Assembly: GCF_013385635.1 (NCBI RefSeq)
Contig: NZ_JACAPR010000013.1
Span: forward strand, 422,633-486,632
DNA: 64,000 nucleotides
Direction of reading: 5' to 3'
Source of the DNA: Pseudomonas gingeri
Lineage (GTDB): Bacteria; Pseudomonadota; Gammaproteobacteria; Pseudomonadales; Pseudomonadaceae
In this document: positions 1-7,464 of the stretch, one piece after another
Position numbering within the stretch: position 1 is the first letter of the stretch
How the letters are laid out: each line of letters begins with the position of its first letter
Translations under genes and position numbers: made by a program
Notes under the pieces: generated by a model
What the model saw: the letters and a program-made list of their open reading frames with translations, nothing else
The model's database searches: none
Told to the model about the DNA's origin: nothing

Positions 1-40
1 GATAACCTCTTTGGTACGGATGTAAGAGAAGAAGGTGGCT

Positions 41-481
41 TCAGACCGCCAGCGGTTGGCGAAACGCCACGGCCAGGCGGTTCCAGCAATTGATCGCGGC
101 AATCGCCATGCTCAGGTCCACCAGTTCGCGCTCGCTGAACTGCAGGCGGGCCTGGGCATACAACTCGTCACTGACCGGATCGTGGGCCAGCAGGGTCAGG
201 GCCTCGCTCCAGGCCAGCGCGGCCTGCTCGCGGGCGCTGTACAGCGGCGAGTCGCGCCAGGCCGGGATGCCGTACAGGCGCCGTTCGCTCTCGCCCCCGC
301 CGCGGGCCTCCTGGCTGTGCAGGTCGGCGCAGAACGCGCAATGGTTGAGTTGCGAGACCCGCAGCTTCACCAGGTCCAGCAGCGGTTTTTCGATGGACAG
401 GCCGAAGGTGGCCTCTTCCAGCAACAGCAACCCCTTGAGAGCCTGGGGTGACGCGGTATAGAAATCCAGGCGTGGCTCCAA
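41..481 (-). CDS. Carboxymuconolactone decarboxylase (AhpD-like) family protein
   Basis: This 146-residue protein belongs to the CMD/AhpD family of small all-helical proteins, many of which are peroxidase-like thiol reductants. The family signature CxxCxxxH is present as Cys48-Cys51-His55 in the string HCAFCADLH, so the redox pair and the proton-relay histidine are intact. The length fits single-domain members. It starts at the ATG whose complement lies at 479-481. The gene is divergent from the small monooxygenase gene at 739, and the space between them carries nested repeats that could be a shared operator. The exact substrate cannot be read from the sequence; a role in peroxide or organic radical detoxification is inferred from the family. 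Confidence 0.85.
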   Translation of the reverse strand: MEPRLDFYTASPQALKGLLLLEEATFGLSIEKPLLDLVKLRVSQLNHCAFCADLHSQEARGGGESERRLYGIPAWRDSPLYSAREQAALAWSEALTLLAHDPVSDELYAQARLQFSERELVDLSMAIAAINCWNRLAVAFRQPLAV

Positions 482-738
482 GGTGCGACTCCATCGTGAT
501 TCGTTGAGGGGGTTCGTTGACGTGATTCAGTGCTGCCCAGCCTAAGGGCCCGGTGCCGAATGACGGATAGCCAATCCCGGCTTTTTTGCAGAGGCCACTT
601 TTTGCAGAGGCCAACGGCACTTCGGGATTGGCCCGTGGGATTTGCCGGGAATTGGCTATAGGTCCGACGAGCCCCCCGCCCTACTCTTTGTTGACACCGC
701 CCTGCTGTCGGGTCGGCCGTCACACAGGAGAGTCCAGA
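482..738. promoter_or_regulatory. Divergent intergenic region with nested repeats
   Basis: This 257-base gap separates two divergent genes. A 15-base direct repeat TTTTTGCAGAGGCCA occurs at 583-597 and 599-613. It is enclosed by a perfect 10-base inverted repeat, GCCAATCCCG at 570-579 and CGGGATTGGC at 623-632. A further arm CCGGGAATTGGCTA at 645-658 matches TAGCCAATCCCGG at 568-580 apart from one inserted base. The arrangement looks like a multi-site operator, but no regulator is known for it here. Confidence 0.4.
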
Positions 739-1014
739 ATGTCCGCTCACGTGATCAACATCGTTCGGTTCAAGGCGGTACCGGGGCGTAGCGAAGCCCT
801 GGGACAGCATTTGAACGCACTGGTCGAAACACTGCGCCCGGCCCCCGGCTGCCTGGACTATTCAGTGGTGTGTGGCGGTGAGTCCGGCGACTGGACCGTG
901 ACCGGACACTGGCAATCCCCCGACGCGCTGCAAGCGCATTTCCAGCTGCCGGCCTTGCAGGGCTTTATCGACCTGCTGGGCAGCCTGGCTTGCGGCATCG
1001 ATTTCCAGCACTGA
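739..1014 (+). CDS. Antibiotic biosynthesis monooxygenase (ABM) domain protein
   Basis: This 91-residue protein is a single ABM-type ferredoxin-like barrel. It shows the family opening strand (VINIVRFKAVPGR), a central PAPGCLDYSV strand and the SPDALQAHFQ helix seen in quinol or small-aromatic monooxygenases such as YgiN. The start was chosen at the ATG at 739 because CAGGAG lies just upstream; longer in-frame starts would run back through the repeat region. It stands divergent to the AhpD-like gene and 50 bases before a secreted cupin gene in the same direction, so the two may be co-transcribed. Redox housekeeping of quinones or aromatic electrophiles is a reasonable inference only. Confidence 0.8.
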   Translation: MSAHVINIVRFKAVPGRSEALGQHLNALVETLRPAPGCLDYSVVCGGESGDWTVTGHWQSPDALQAHFQLPALQGFIDLLGSLACGIDFQH

Positions 1015-1018
1015 TCCC

Positions 1019-1052
1019 TACTCGCAATCTCTTACTCGCAATCTCTTACTCG
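1019..1052. repeat. Short tandem repeat of 14 bases
   Basis: The unit TACTCGCAATCTCT is present twice in perfect tandem (1019-1032 and 1033-1046) with a partial third copy TACTCG at 1047-1052. It fills the space between the ABM gene stop and the cupin gene, close to the ribosome binding region of the cupin gene, so copy-number slippage could alter leader length. Confidence 0.9.
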
Positions 1053-1064
1053 AGAGCACCGACC

Positions 1065-1484
1065 ATGAAAACCCTGAAACTCATCACCTCGACCCTCACC
1101 GCAGCAGTCCTTGTCGCCAGCACCGGCGCCTTTGCCCACGAAGCCGGCTCCAGCCAGGAAAAGATCACCGTGCTCGAGGAACATCCATTGCTCAATGCAC
1201 CGGGCAAGAAGGCCATGATGCTGACGGTCGACTACCTGCCGGGCCAGGCCTCGATTGCCCACAGGCACCAGGGCACGGCCATGGCCTATGTGCTCGAAGG
1301 CGAGATCATCTCCCAGGTCAAGGGCGGACCGGCGATCACCTACAAACCCGGGCAGTCCTGGTACGAACCGGCCGGCTCCGAACACCTGGTGTCGAAGAAC
1401 GCCAGCAACAGCAAGCCGGCCAAACTGCTGGTGTTCATGTTCATGGACGAGAAAGACGCCGTGCTGATTCCGCTGAATCAGTAA
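1065..1484 (+). CDS. Secreted cupin domain protein
   Basis: The 139-residue product opens with a clear Sec signal peptide (MKTLKLITSTLTAAVLVAS, cleavage probably after GAFA). The mature part is one cupin barrel. Motif 1 is visible as GQASIAHRHQGTAMAYVLEGE with the His-x-His pair and Glu, and motif 2 as GQSWYEPAGSEHLVSKN with Pro, Gly and His, so the 3-His/1-Glu metal site is complete. The protein should be a periplasmic metal-binding cupin of unknown substrate, perhaps dioxygenase- or isomerase-like. The stop codon directly abuts the hrp box of the next gene. Confidence 0.85.
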   Translation: MKTLKLITSTLTAAVLVASTGAFAHEAGSSQEKITVLEEHPLLNAPGKKAMMLTVDYLPGQASIAHRHQGTAMAYVLEGEIISQVKGGPAITYKPGQSWYEPAGSEHLVSKNASNSKPAKLLVFMFMDEKDAVLIPLNQ

Positions 1485-1513
1485 GGAACCCGATTCACGC
1501 TCCCGACCACTCA
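1485..1513 (+). promoter_or_regulatory. HrpL-type (hrp box) promoter
   Basis: GGAACC at 1485-1490 is followed after exactly 16 bases by CCACTCA at 1507-1513. This is an exact match to the hrp box consensus GGAACC-N16-CCACNNA recognised by the ECF sigma factor HrpL (RspL) in type III secretion regulons of Pseudomonas. It lies on the same strand as, and 114 bases before, the harpin-like gene at 1628, with no gene in between. Confidence 0.85.
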
Positions 1514-1627
1514 CCGATACGCAAGCAGTCTTTCTCCGGACGCTGACCTCAGCGTCGTTTCGAGGAGTATTCCGGACTCGCTTGCGCGACGGGCATCTCA
1601 CCACTGCGAGAACAAGGGAGCACACAC

Positions 1628-2560
1628 ATGTCGTTATCCGTAAACGGAGGTTCTGGGTTCATTCCACAGAACCTCACGCCACACGAACATTCTCCAACGG
1701 CTGGCCACAACGGACAGAACAACCTTGCTGCCTCCTTGCTGTTCGGAGGTGGCAACGGTGGTGCGGTGAACTTTGCCCCGCCCTCGTCACGAATCGAGGG
1801 CACACATGACGCCTCACACGCATCGGCAGCCCATAACCGCTCGGTACAATCTCCCGGCAATGAGTCCGAGGCCGGTGGCATGGACGAAGTCATCAAGCTG
1901 TTGCAGTCGCTGTTGCAAGCCTTGATGAAAATGATGGGCGGTAGTAACGCGGACGATGGCGATAGCGACGGCGGCTCGGACAAAACCGCGGGCCCTGCCG
2001 GGGCTGGCAACAGCCGTCCATCGGGCAGTGGCGGCTCGCCCGCGCCGCAGAACCTCGCGGCGCAACCCGGCAACGGTCCGCAGAAAGCGCAAGGTGCCGA
2101 CGGCGCCGCCAGTACGGCCGATGTCGGCAACGCCCCCAAGGGCATGCCCCAGAGCCTCTGGAAAGATTGCGTGGAGTCCGGCAAGAAATTCGGCGTCGAT
2201 CCCTACGTACTGGCGGCGCAGTCCAAGCAGGAAAGCAACTTCGGCAAGGATCTTTCCGGCCCCAGCGGCGGCGACGGCGTCATGCAGGTGGAACCGAGCA
2301 CACGGGCCGCCTACGCCAGCCAGTTCCAGGAGAAGACCGGACACGCCTACAACCATGGCAGCCAGTCGGATCAGGTGGCAATGGCCGCCCTGATCATGGG
2401 CAGCAAAGGTGGCGACACGACTTCTCAACTGCAGAAGTACAACGGCGGTGATAATTGGAAGCCTGGCGCGACGGACTCCTATGGCCGAGTGATCAAGGCC
2501 GACGAGTACGCCGCCAGCGTCGAAAAGATTGCCCAGCAGTTGCGCAGCAACGTCGCTTGA
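1628..2560 (+). CDS. Harpin-like protein with C-terminal lytic transglycosylase domain (HopP1 type)
   Basis: The 310-residue protein has two parts. Residues 1 to about 170 are Gly-, Ser-, Asn- and Ala-rich with no cysteine and contain an amphipathic helix MDEVIKLLQSLLQALMKMM at 85-103, as in harpins. Residues 175-310 form an SLT lytic transglycosylase domain with the catalytic Glu202 in KQESNFGK and the GVMQVEP motif at 217-223. There is no signal peptide, which fits type III secretion. The same architecture is known from P. syringae HopP1, a harpin-family helper protein. AAGGGAG precedes the start by seven bases, and an exact hrp box lies upstream. No secretion apparatus gene is in the window, so this is an orphan member of the regulon. 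Confidence 0.8.
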   Translation: MSLSVNGGSGFIPQNLTPHEHSPTAGHNGQNNLAASLLFGGGNGGAVNFAPPSSRIEGTHDASHASAAHNRSVQSPGNESEAGGMDEVIKLLQSLLQALMKMMGGSNADDGDSDGGSDKTAGPAGAGNSRPSGSGGSPAPQNLAAQPGNGPQKAQGADGAASTADVGNAPKGMPQSLWKDCVESGKKFGVDPYVLAAQSKQESNFGKDLSGPSGGDGVMQVEPSTRAAYASQFQEKTGHAYNHGSQSDQVAMAALIMGSKGGDTTSQLQKYNGGDNWKPGATDSYGRVIKADEYAASVEKIAQQLRSNVA

Positions 2561-2630
2561 GGATGCCTGCCACCCTGTAGAGCCCCTGCCGGCATTTCGA
2601 GCCTGTTGAAGTGTCGGCGGAGCGCTACGC

Positions 2631-3782
2631 TCAGGACGCGATCCGTGGCTGCAGCAGCATGCCCGTGTAATGGATCAGGAACAGCGCGAACGACAGGCTC
2701 CAGAGCGCTGCGGCGATCCCCAGGCCGAGATCGAGGAACGGCACCAGGACAATGCGGCACAGCGCCCCCAGTTGCAACGCGGCAAATGCCCAGCCCAGCG
2801 CCCTGGACGGCTGCAGGGCACGTCCGGTATGCCCCAGGCTGACCCGGGCGATCATCGCCAGGATCATCCCACCGATACCGCCAACCGCCAGGCCATGACT
2901 GACCAGGCTCTGTTGCACCAGCAAGCCCAAATGCCAGGCGGCCATGCCCAGCGTGGCCATCAACAGCCAGCCATAGGCCAGGTACAGCGACCAGAGCAGC
3001 GGCACCCGCCAGAGTCCGCGGTCATGCCAGCGCCACAGGCGCAGGCCATGCAACCCGGCCAACGGCAGGTAGAGCGCCGCCAACCATGGATGGGCAGACT
3101 CGCCGAGACCACAGGCCGTCAGCAAGGCCACCAGCAAAGTGCCGAGCAACAGCACCTTGTCCTCATGGGCCAGGGCCACGAACGGCACGCTGCTACCGAG
3201 CCCGCGCTGGATGAAGAACGGTATGACCCGCCCGCCGATCACGCTCATCAGGGCGGCAACCAACCATATTCCGGCCAGTACCCCACGACGCTGCAAGCCG
3301 TCGTCCTGCTGCACGATGCCCCACAGCGTCAGTCCCTGACAGACAGCCAACAAGCCCAGCACCGCGACAATGGGATAGTTGTTGCGCTTCTTCGCCGCCA
3401 GCAACTGCTGTCCGAGCAACCAGGCCAGCATGGGCAGGAACGGCAGTTGCGGGGCAATCACCCAGGTACCGGGCAGCGGCAGCCACCAGGCGATACGCGC
3501 CAATGACCAGAGCGCGAACAAGCCGATCAACGGCCAGCCACGGGTACCGGGGCCTCCGGTCCAGTTGGGCACGGCGGTCAGCAGAAAGCCCGCAATCAGC
3601 GCGCCGGCGAAGCCGAACGGCATCTCGTGCCGGTGCCAGGCCAGACCGCCGGCGAACGGCTGCCAGTTGCCGAAACCGCCGTACAGCCAGACACCCCAGC
3701 CCGCCAGGGCAATACAGGCGAACAGCGCACCACCGAGAAAGAATGGTCGAAAGCCCAGGCTCCAGAGCGGTAGCGACTTCAT
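2631..3782 (-). CDS. nnrS: NnrS family heme/copper membrane protein
   Basis: This 383-residue protein is almost wholly membrane-embedded, with about twelve hydrophobic segments. It begins WSLGFRPFFLGGALFA and carries AWHRHEMPFGFAGALIAGFLLTAVPNWTG, both hallmarks of NnrS. NnrS proteins bind heme and copper and protect cells from nitric oxide stress. The start at 3782 overlaps the stop of the small upstream gene by four bases (ATGA), so the two are translationally coupled. Triple NorR-type sites upstream of the pair indicate induction by nitric oxide. The gene converges with the harpin gene across a 70-base gap without a clear terminator. Confidence 0.92.
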   Translation of the reverse strand: MKSLPLWSLGFRPFFLGGALFACIALAGWGVWLYGGFGNWQPFAGGLAWHRHEMPFGFAGALIAGFLLTAVPNWTGGPGTRGWPLIGLFALWSLARIAWWLPLPGTWVIAPQLPFLPMLAWLLGQQLLAAKKRNNYPIVAVLGLLAVCQGLTLWGIVQQDDGLQRRGVLAGIWLVAALMSVIGGRVIPFFIQRGLGSSVPFVALAHEDKVLLLGTLLVALLTACGLGESAHPWLAALYLPLAGLHGLRLWRWHDRGLWRVPLLWSLYLAYGWLLMATLGMAAWHLGLLVQQSLVSHGLAVGGIGGMILAMIARVSLGHTGRALQPSRALGWAFAALQLGALCRIVLVPFLDLGLGIAAALWSLSFALFLIHYTGMLLQPRIAS

Positions 3783-4030
3783 GCCATTTGCAGCCGCTGG
3801 TCGGCAAGACCCAGCTGGCGCTGGGCGAGCAGGCGCATTACATAGCCGATCTTCAACAGGGTCGGGCCGAGAATCACCATAGCGTGCATCGACACCAGCA
3901 CCGGCAGGCCGAGATGACCGTCGTAGAGGTAGGCACCGTAGATGCCCAGGCTTGACAGGAGCAGCCCGAGGACAAGGATACGACTGGACAGGTGCAGGAC
4001 ATTCAGCGGGGATTCGAGAAAGGCGAACAT
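3779..4030 (-). CDS. ppyR: Small membrane protein, PpyR-like
   Basis: The 83-residue product has two hydrophobic helices (about 15-35 and 42-65) separated by AYLYDGHLGLPV, and a polar tail. The position directly before nnrS matches the P. aeruginosa order fhp-ppyR-PA2662, where PpyR is a small membrane protein reported to influence psl and pyoverdine expression and belongs to the NO-responsive FhpR regulon. A GGGAG sequence precedes the ATG. Assignment rests on size, topology and context recalled from P. aeruginosa; its molecular role is not readable from the sequence. The fhp gene itself is not next to it here. Confidence 0.65.
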   Translation of the reverse strand: MFAFLESPLNVLHLSSRILVLGLLLSSLGIYGAYLYDGHLGLPVLVSMHAMVILGPTLLKIGYVMRLLAQRQLGLADQRLQMA

Positions 4031-4046
4031 GACATGGCACTCCCGG

Positions 4047-4072
4047 TGCAGTTCAGTGACACCTGAACTGCA
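4047..4072 (-). promoter_or_regulatory. Inverted repeat in leader of ppyR-nnrS
   Basis: TGCAGTTCAG (4047-4056) and CTGAACTGCA (4063-4072) form a perfect 10-base inverted repeat with a 6-base spacer. It lies 17-42 bases before the ppyR start codon, in the probable leader or just past the promoter, so it could be an operator or an RNA hairpin. There is no T-run, so it is not a classical terminator. Confidence 0.6.
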
Positions 4073-4128
4073 TCACGAATCGTGCCAGTCATATAATCAA
4101 TTGAAATCAAATAGTTGGAGACATACAA

Positions 4129-4186
4129 GTCAATTTGACCACAACCAAATTGTAGTCATAAAGACACGAAAAGAGGTCACTATGAC
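4129..4186 (-). promoter_or_regulatory. Three NorR/FhpR-type enhancer sites
   Basis: Three 11-base sites fit GT-N7-AC, and more tightly GTC-N5-GAC: GTCAATTTGAC (4129-4139), GTCATAAAGAC (4155-4165) and GTCACTATGAC (4176-4186). Such triplets are the binding platform of NorR, the NO-sensing sigma-54 activator. Closer to the gene, on the minus strand, TGGCACG (4087-4081) matches a sigma-54 -24 element exactly, but the -12 position reads GTGAT rather than TTGCW. The sites sit in an AT-rich intergenic region that serves only ppyR-nnrS. Confidence 0.7.
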
Positions 4187-4221
4187 TCTACCCGTTCAGC
4201 CGCCGCGACCGAATCCGGCGA

Positions 4222-5316
4222 TTACAAGCGACCCTGCCGCTTGTCCTCGGCCAGCTTGAGCAGCGGTGGCGCGGTGTACAGGTTTTCCGGCTGGAGCCGT
4301 TCCCAGAGGCCGCCCTTGCCCAAAGCCCTGCCCGCCTGATCTTCACGCTGGAGCCATTGCTCGACGCTTTTGATGCGATTGGGATGGATTTCATCCAGCA
4401 GCGCGTAGTCGCGCTCGACGATTCCATGCTTCCAGATATTCCAGAAGCCGGTGAAGTTGTCGCGAAAACTCATGGTGCTTTTGTCGTTGGGATCGGCGTT
4501 GTAACCGGCGGGCAACTGGGCGGCCATCTTCAGCGGACCGTTCCAGTAGGTTTCCAGCTCCGTGTCGATGTAGCGCGCCGGATGCCCGGTGACCTTCTCG
4601 AACGCCGCGGCCAGGGCGTGATAGTCGACATGTTCGATGGCAACCTCCAGGTTCATGCCGTTCGCCCGCTGCTGATTGTCGAACAACCAGCGGGCGTAAT
4701 ACCCGCAGTCCTCGAGTGCTACATGGGGTACGGCACCGGTGCCGAGCGGCACCCGCCAGGTCACCACACCGTCTTCCACCGAAGGCGTCATGGGTGTCAT
4801 CGCCGAGATCGCCATTTCCATGTAGGGCCCCGTGGTGAACACGGCCGCCCCCATTCGGTCCCTGTTGAGCTGGTTCTGGAACAGGATCCACTCACCGATT
4901 CGCCCCTTGCCGTCGTAGTGACCGGTCCGGAACCTGGAGTCATAACCGGCCTTCTTGAGCGCGTAGTCGAGATTGCCGTAGACGAAGAAGCGGACGCCTT
5001 CTTCGATGGCGATCTCATAGCTGCGGATGGCCCAGTAGATCTCGGTCTTCTCGCCGGTGTTGAACCCGTCGATGTTGATATAGGCGCCGTCGCACCCGCG
5101 AAAGCCTTCCCGCAGGGTGGCCTCATCGGCAAACGTCCCCTCGAGGATCGAAACATTACCCAGCGCGAGCAAGGCCTTGGCCCGACGCGAGTTGGCATCG
5201 CGACTGAGGGCCCGGACGGTGTATTTACCGTCGGCGACCAGGGCACGGATGACGGGCAAGCCCTGGGCACCGGTACCGCCGACAACAAAGATCCTGGAAG
5301 GGGTTTGGGAAGGCAT
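4222..5316 (-). CDS. NmrA family NAD(P)-binding protein
   Basis: This 364-residue protein has an N-terminal Rossmann fold with the motif FVVGGTGAQGLPVIRAL (GxxGxxG) at residues 9-25 and an NmrA-like remainder, including GHYDGKGRIGEWI and the EDCGYYARWLF segment. NmrA proteins are atypical short-chain dehydrogenases that act as NADP-dependent redox sensors or as reductases. The start was placed at 5316 because AAGGAG precedes that ATG at proper spacing; the in-frame extension to 5490 runs through the promoter. The gene is divergent from an HxlR regulator that probably controls it. The length is slightly above most bacterial relatives. Confidence 0.85.
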   Translation of the reverse strand: MPSQTPSRIFVVGGTGAQGLPVIRALVADGKYTVRALSRDANSRRAKALLALGNVSILEGTFADEATLREGFRGCDGAYINIDGFNTGEKTEIYWAIRSYEIAIEEGVRFFVYGNLDYALKKAGYDSRFRTGHYDGKGRIGEWILFQNQLNRDRMGAAVFTTGPYMEMAISAMTPMTPSVEDGVVTWRVPLGTGAVPHVALEDCGYYARWLFDNQQRANGMNLEVAIEHVDYHALAAAFEKVTGHPARYIDTELETYWNGPLKMAAQLPAGYNADPNDKSTMSFRDNFTGFWNIWKHGIVERDYALLDEIHPNRIKSVEQWLQREDQAGRALGKGGLWERLQPENLYTAPPLLKLAEDKRQGRL

Positions 5317-5394
5317 CGATATCTCCTTGAACATGACGAAAAGGGGCATCCGGGCATTAGCGGCAAGGGTTTCATCGCCAATGGCCCTAATAGA

Positions 5395-5521
5395 TCTTAT
5401 AATAAGAGTTACAAAGTGAACAAGCACCCTTCTTGCTTGAAGAAACCCGAACACGATCCACGTCCTGGGCCGGCATGCCTGTGTCGGCACCGCGAATCAG
5501 TTAGACTCTTATGAAGAGAGT
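5395..5521. promoter_or_regulatory. Candidate HxlR operators in divergent promoter
   Basis: Two related elements share CTCTTAT or its inverse. TCTTAT-A-ATAAGA at 5395-5407 is a perfect 6-1-6 palindrome about 80 bases before the NmrA-type gene. ACTCTTATGAAGAGAGT at 5505-5521 contains CTCTT and AAGAG arms and lies about 40 bases before the HxlR gene. One site per divergent gene suggests repression with autoregulation. Confidence 0.5.
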
Positions 5522-5562
5522 GATGCGCCGAACCTCCCCTGACCCACCCGAGGAAATGACTT

Positions 5563-6102
5563 ATGCGTTCGAAAGGTTTCGACGGAATGGTATGTCCGAT
5601 CGCCGGCGTGATGGCCGCCATCGGTGATCGCTGGGGCCTGCTCATCCTGCGCGATCTGGTTCTCGGTCTCAGCCGCTATGACGACTTTCGCCAGTCATCC
5701 GGCGTGACCAATGCGACGCTCAGCGACCGCCTCAAGCACCTTGAGGCCCACGACCTGATCGAGCGGCAGCGTTACCAGACAAATCCCGAGCGCTTCGAGT
5801 ATCTGCTGACCGCAAAGGGCCGGCAGATCGCCGTGATCCTGCCGATACTCGCGCAGATCGGCGATCGCCTGGGAGTCTCGGGCGCTTCGACACCGCCGCT
5901 GAAGGTCGTGAATCGAAAGACCGGGGGCGATGTGGGGTGGAGTTTCATCGACCAGGATACCGGCGAGCCCATCAGCCCCAGGGACCTGGCCATCGAGGCA
6001 GGCCCGGGAGCGGACGAACTGATCCGCTGGAGACTGTCCCATGCCGAACGCCGCCACAAGGTCGACGACACGCCGCTCTCGCCAAGCGATCCGGCGCAAT
6101 GA
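5563..6102 (+). CDS. HxlR family transcriptional regulator
   Basis: The 179-residue protein is a winged-helix HxlR regulator. The HTH region is MVCPIAGVMAAIGDRWGLLI followed by YDDFRQSSGVTNATLSDRLKHLE, and the wing by LTAKGRQIAVIL. The conserved Cys11 of the CPI motif, which senses aldehydes or redox stress in characterised members, is present. Residues 110-179 form a non-conserved tail. The ATG at 5563 is preceded by a GAGG sequence. Divergent placement to the NmrA-type gene with related palindromes between them suggests local control. A stem-loop follows the stop codon. Confidence 0.88.
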   Translation: MRSKGFDGMVCPIAGVMAAIGDRWGLLILRDLVLGLSRYDDFRQSSGVTNATLSDRLKHLEAHDLIERQRYQTNPERFEYLLTAKGRQIAVILPILAQIGDRLGVSGASTPPLKVVNRKTGGDVGWSFIDQDTGEPISPRDLAIEAGPGADELIRWRLSHAERRHKVDDTPLSPSDPAQ

Positions 6103-6104
6103 CA

Positions 6105-6136
6105 AAGGCCGCTGCGAACGAGTTCGCAACGGCCTT
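6105..6136. terminator. Stem-loop between convergent genes
   Basis: AAGGCCGCTGCGAAC (6105-6119) pairs with GTTCGCAACGGCCTT (6122-6136) with a single mismatch, giving a strong GC-rich stem just after the HxlR stop codon and facing the end of dctM. Only short T-runs follow on either strand, so it may act as a bidirectional terminator of moderate strength. Confidence 0.6.
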
Positions 6137-6180
6137 CAGTACGGTGGCCTTTCAGCGCAGAGGCCGTGATCCGACCCCGC

Positions 6181-7464
6181 TTACGGCATCCCCAGCCAGT
6201 GCGGCAGGGCCAGCGAGATGATCGGCACGTAGGTCACCAGGATCAGGAACGCCAGCAGGATCATCAGCCACGGCAGCGCCGCGCGAATGGTCTGGCCGAG
6301 GGTCAGGCCGGTCACCGCCGAGGTCACGAACAGGTTCAGGCCCACCGGTGGATGCACCAGGCCGATCTCCATGTTGACCACCATGACGATGCCCAGGTGG
6401 ATCGGGTCGATGCCAAGCTTCATGGCGATCGGGAAGAAGATCGGCGCAAGGATCAGCACGATGGCCGACGGTTCCATGAAGCTGCCCGCCACCAGCAGCA
6501 CGACGTTGACCATCAGCAGGAAGCCGATGGGCGTCAGGCCTTCGGAGATCACCCAGTTGGTGATCTGTTGCGGGATCTGCTCGGTGGTCAGCACGTGGGC
6601 GAAGAGGATCGCGTTGGCAATGATGAACATCAACATGATCGCCAGGCGACCGGATTCCATCAGCACCTTCGGGCAATCGCGGATCTTCATGTCCTTGTAG
6701 ATGAACAGCGCGACAAAGGCCGAATACACCGCCGCCACTGCCGCCGCTTCGGTCGGGGTGAACAGGCCGCTGTAGATCCCGCCCAGGATGATCACCAGCA
6801 ACAGCAGGCCCCAGAACGCCCGGCGCGCCGCCGACAGCCATTCACGGAAGGTCGCCCGCGGTTGCGCCGGCAGCTTCTTGATGCGCGCGACGATATAGAT
6901 CGCGACCATCAGCATCAGGCCCAGCAGCAGCCCGGGAATCACCCCGGCCATAAACAGCTTGCCCACCGAGGTTTCGGTCGCCGCCGAGTACACCACCATC
7001 ACGATCGACGGCGGAATCAAGATACCCAGGGTGCCGGCGTTGCAAATGATCCCGGCACCGAATTCCTTCGGGTAACCGGAACGCACCATGCCCGCCACGG
7101 CAATCGAACCCACTGCCGCCACGGTGGCCGGCGACGAGCCGGACAAGGCCGCGAACAGCATGCACGCCAGCACCGCGGCAATCGCCAGGCCGCCGCGGAT
7201 GTGGCCGACGCAGGCGTTGGCAAAATCGATCAGGCGCTTGGCCACGCCGCCGGTGGTCATGAAGGCCCCGGACAGCAGGAAAAACGGGATCGCCAGGAAA
7301 GTGTAGGCGTCGGAGGTCTCGAACAACTTGATCGCCAGGGAACTGAGGGAGTCCTGGCTGAAGATCAGGATCGACACCGCCCCGGACAGGCCCAGGGAAA
7401 TCGCGATGGGCACCCCGAGAAACATGAAGGTGAACAACAGCAGGAACAGACAGAGTACGGCCAT
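6181..7464 (-). CDS. dctM: TRAP transporter large permease DctM (itaconate operon)
   Basis: The 427-residue protein is the 12-helix large membrane subunit of a tripartite ATP-independent periplasmic transporter. Family motifs visible are GVPIAISLGLSG, IPFFLLSGAFM, the substrate-channel segment GSSPATVAAVGSI, GTLGILIPPSIVMV and HPPVGLNLFV near the C-terminus. It uses ion gradients to import a dicarboxylate delivered by DctP. Its start overlaps the last base of dctQ, so the pair is coupled. It is the last gene of the itaconate cluster, matching the position of PA0886 in P. aeruginosa, which makes itaconate or a related C5 dicarboxylate the likely substrate. Confidence 0.92.
   Translation of the reverse strand: MAVLCLFLLLFTFMFLGVPIAISLGLSGAVSILIFSQDSLSSLAIKLFETSDAYTFLAIPFFLLSGAFMTTGGVAKRLIDFANACVGHIRGGLAIAAVLACMLFAALSGSSPATVAAVGSIAVAGMVRSGYPKEFGAGIICNAGTLGILIPPSIVMVVYSAATETSVGKLFMAGVIPGLLLGLMLMVAIYIVARIKKLPAQPRATFREWLSAARRAFWGLLLLVIILGGIYSGLFTPTEAAAVAAVYSAFVALFIYKDMKIRDCPKVLMESGRLAIMLMFIIANAILFAHVLTTEQIPQQITNWVISEGLTPIGFLLMVNVVLLVAGSFMEPSAIVLILAPIFFPIAMKLGIDPIHLGIVMVVNMEIGLVHPPVGLNLFVTSAVTGLTLGQTIRAALPWLMILLAFLILVTYVPIISLALPHWLGMP

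Noticed and set aside
4072..4087. A complete sigma-54 promoter before ppyR-nnrS
   Set aside because: The -24 element TGGCACG is perfect, but the -12 element reads GTGAT instead of TTGCW, so I report it only as supporting detail for the NorR-type sites.
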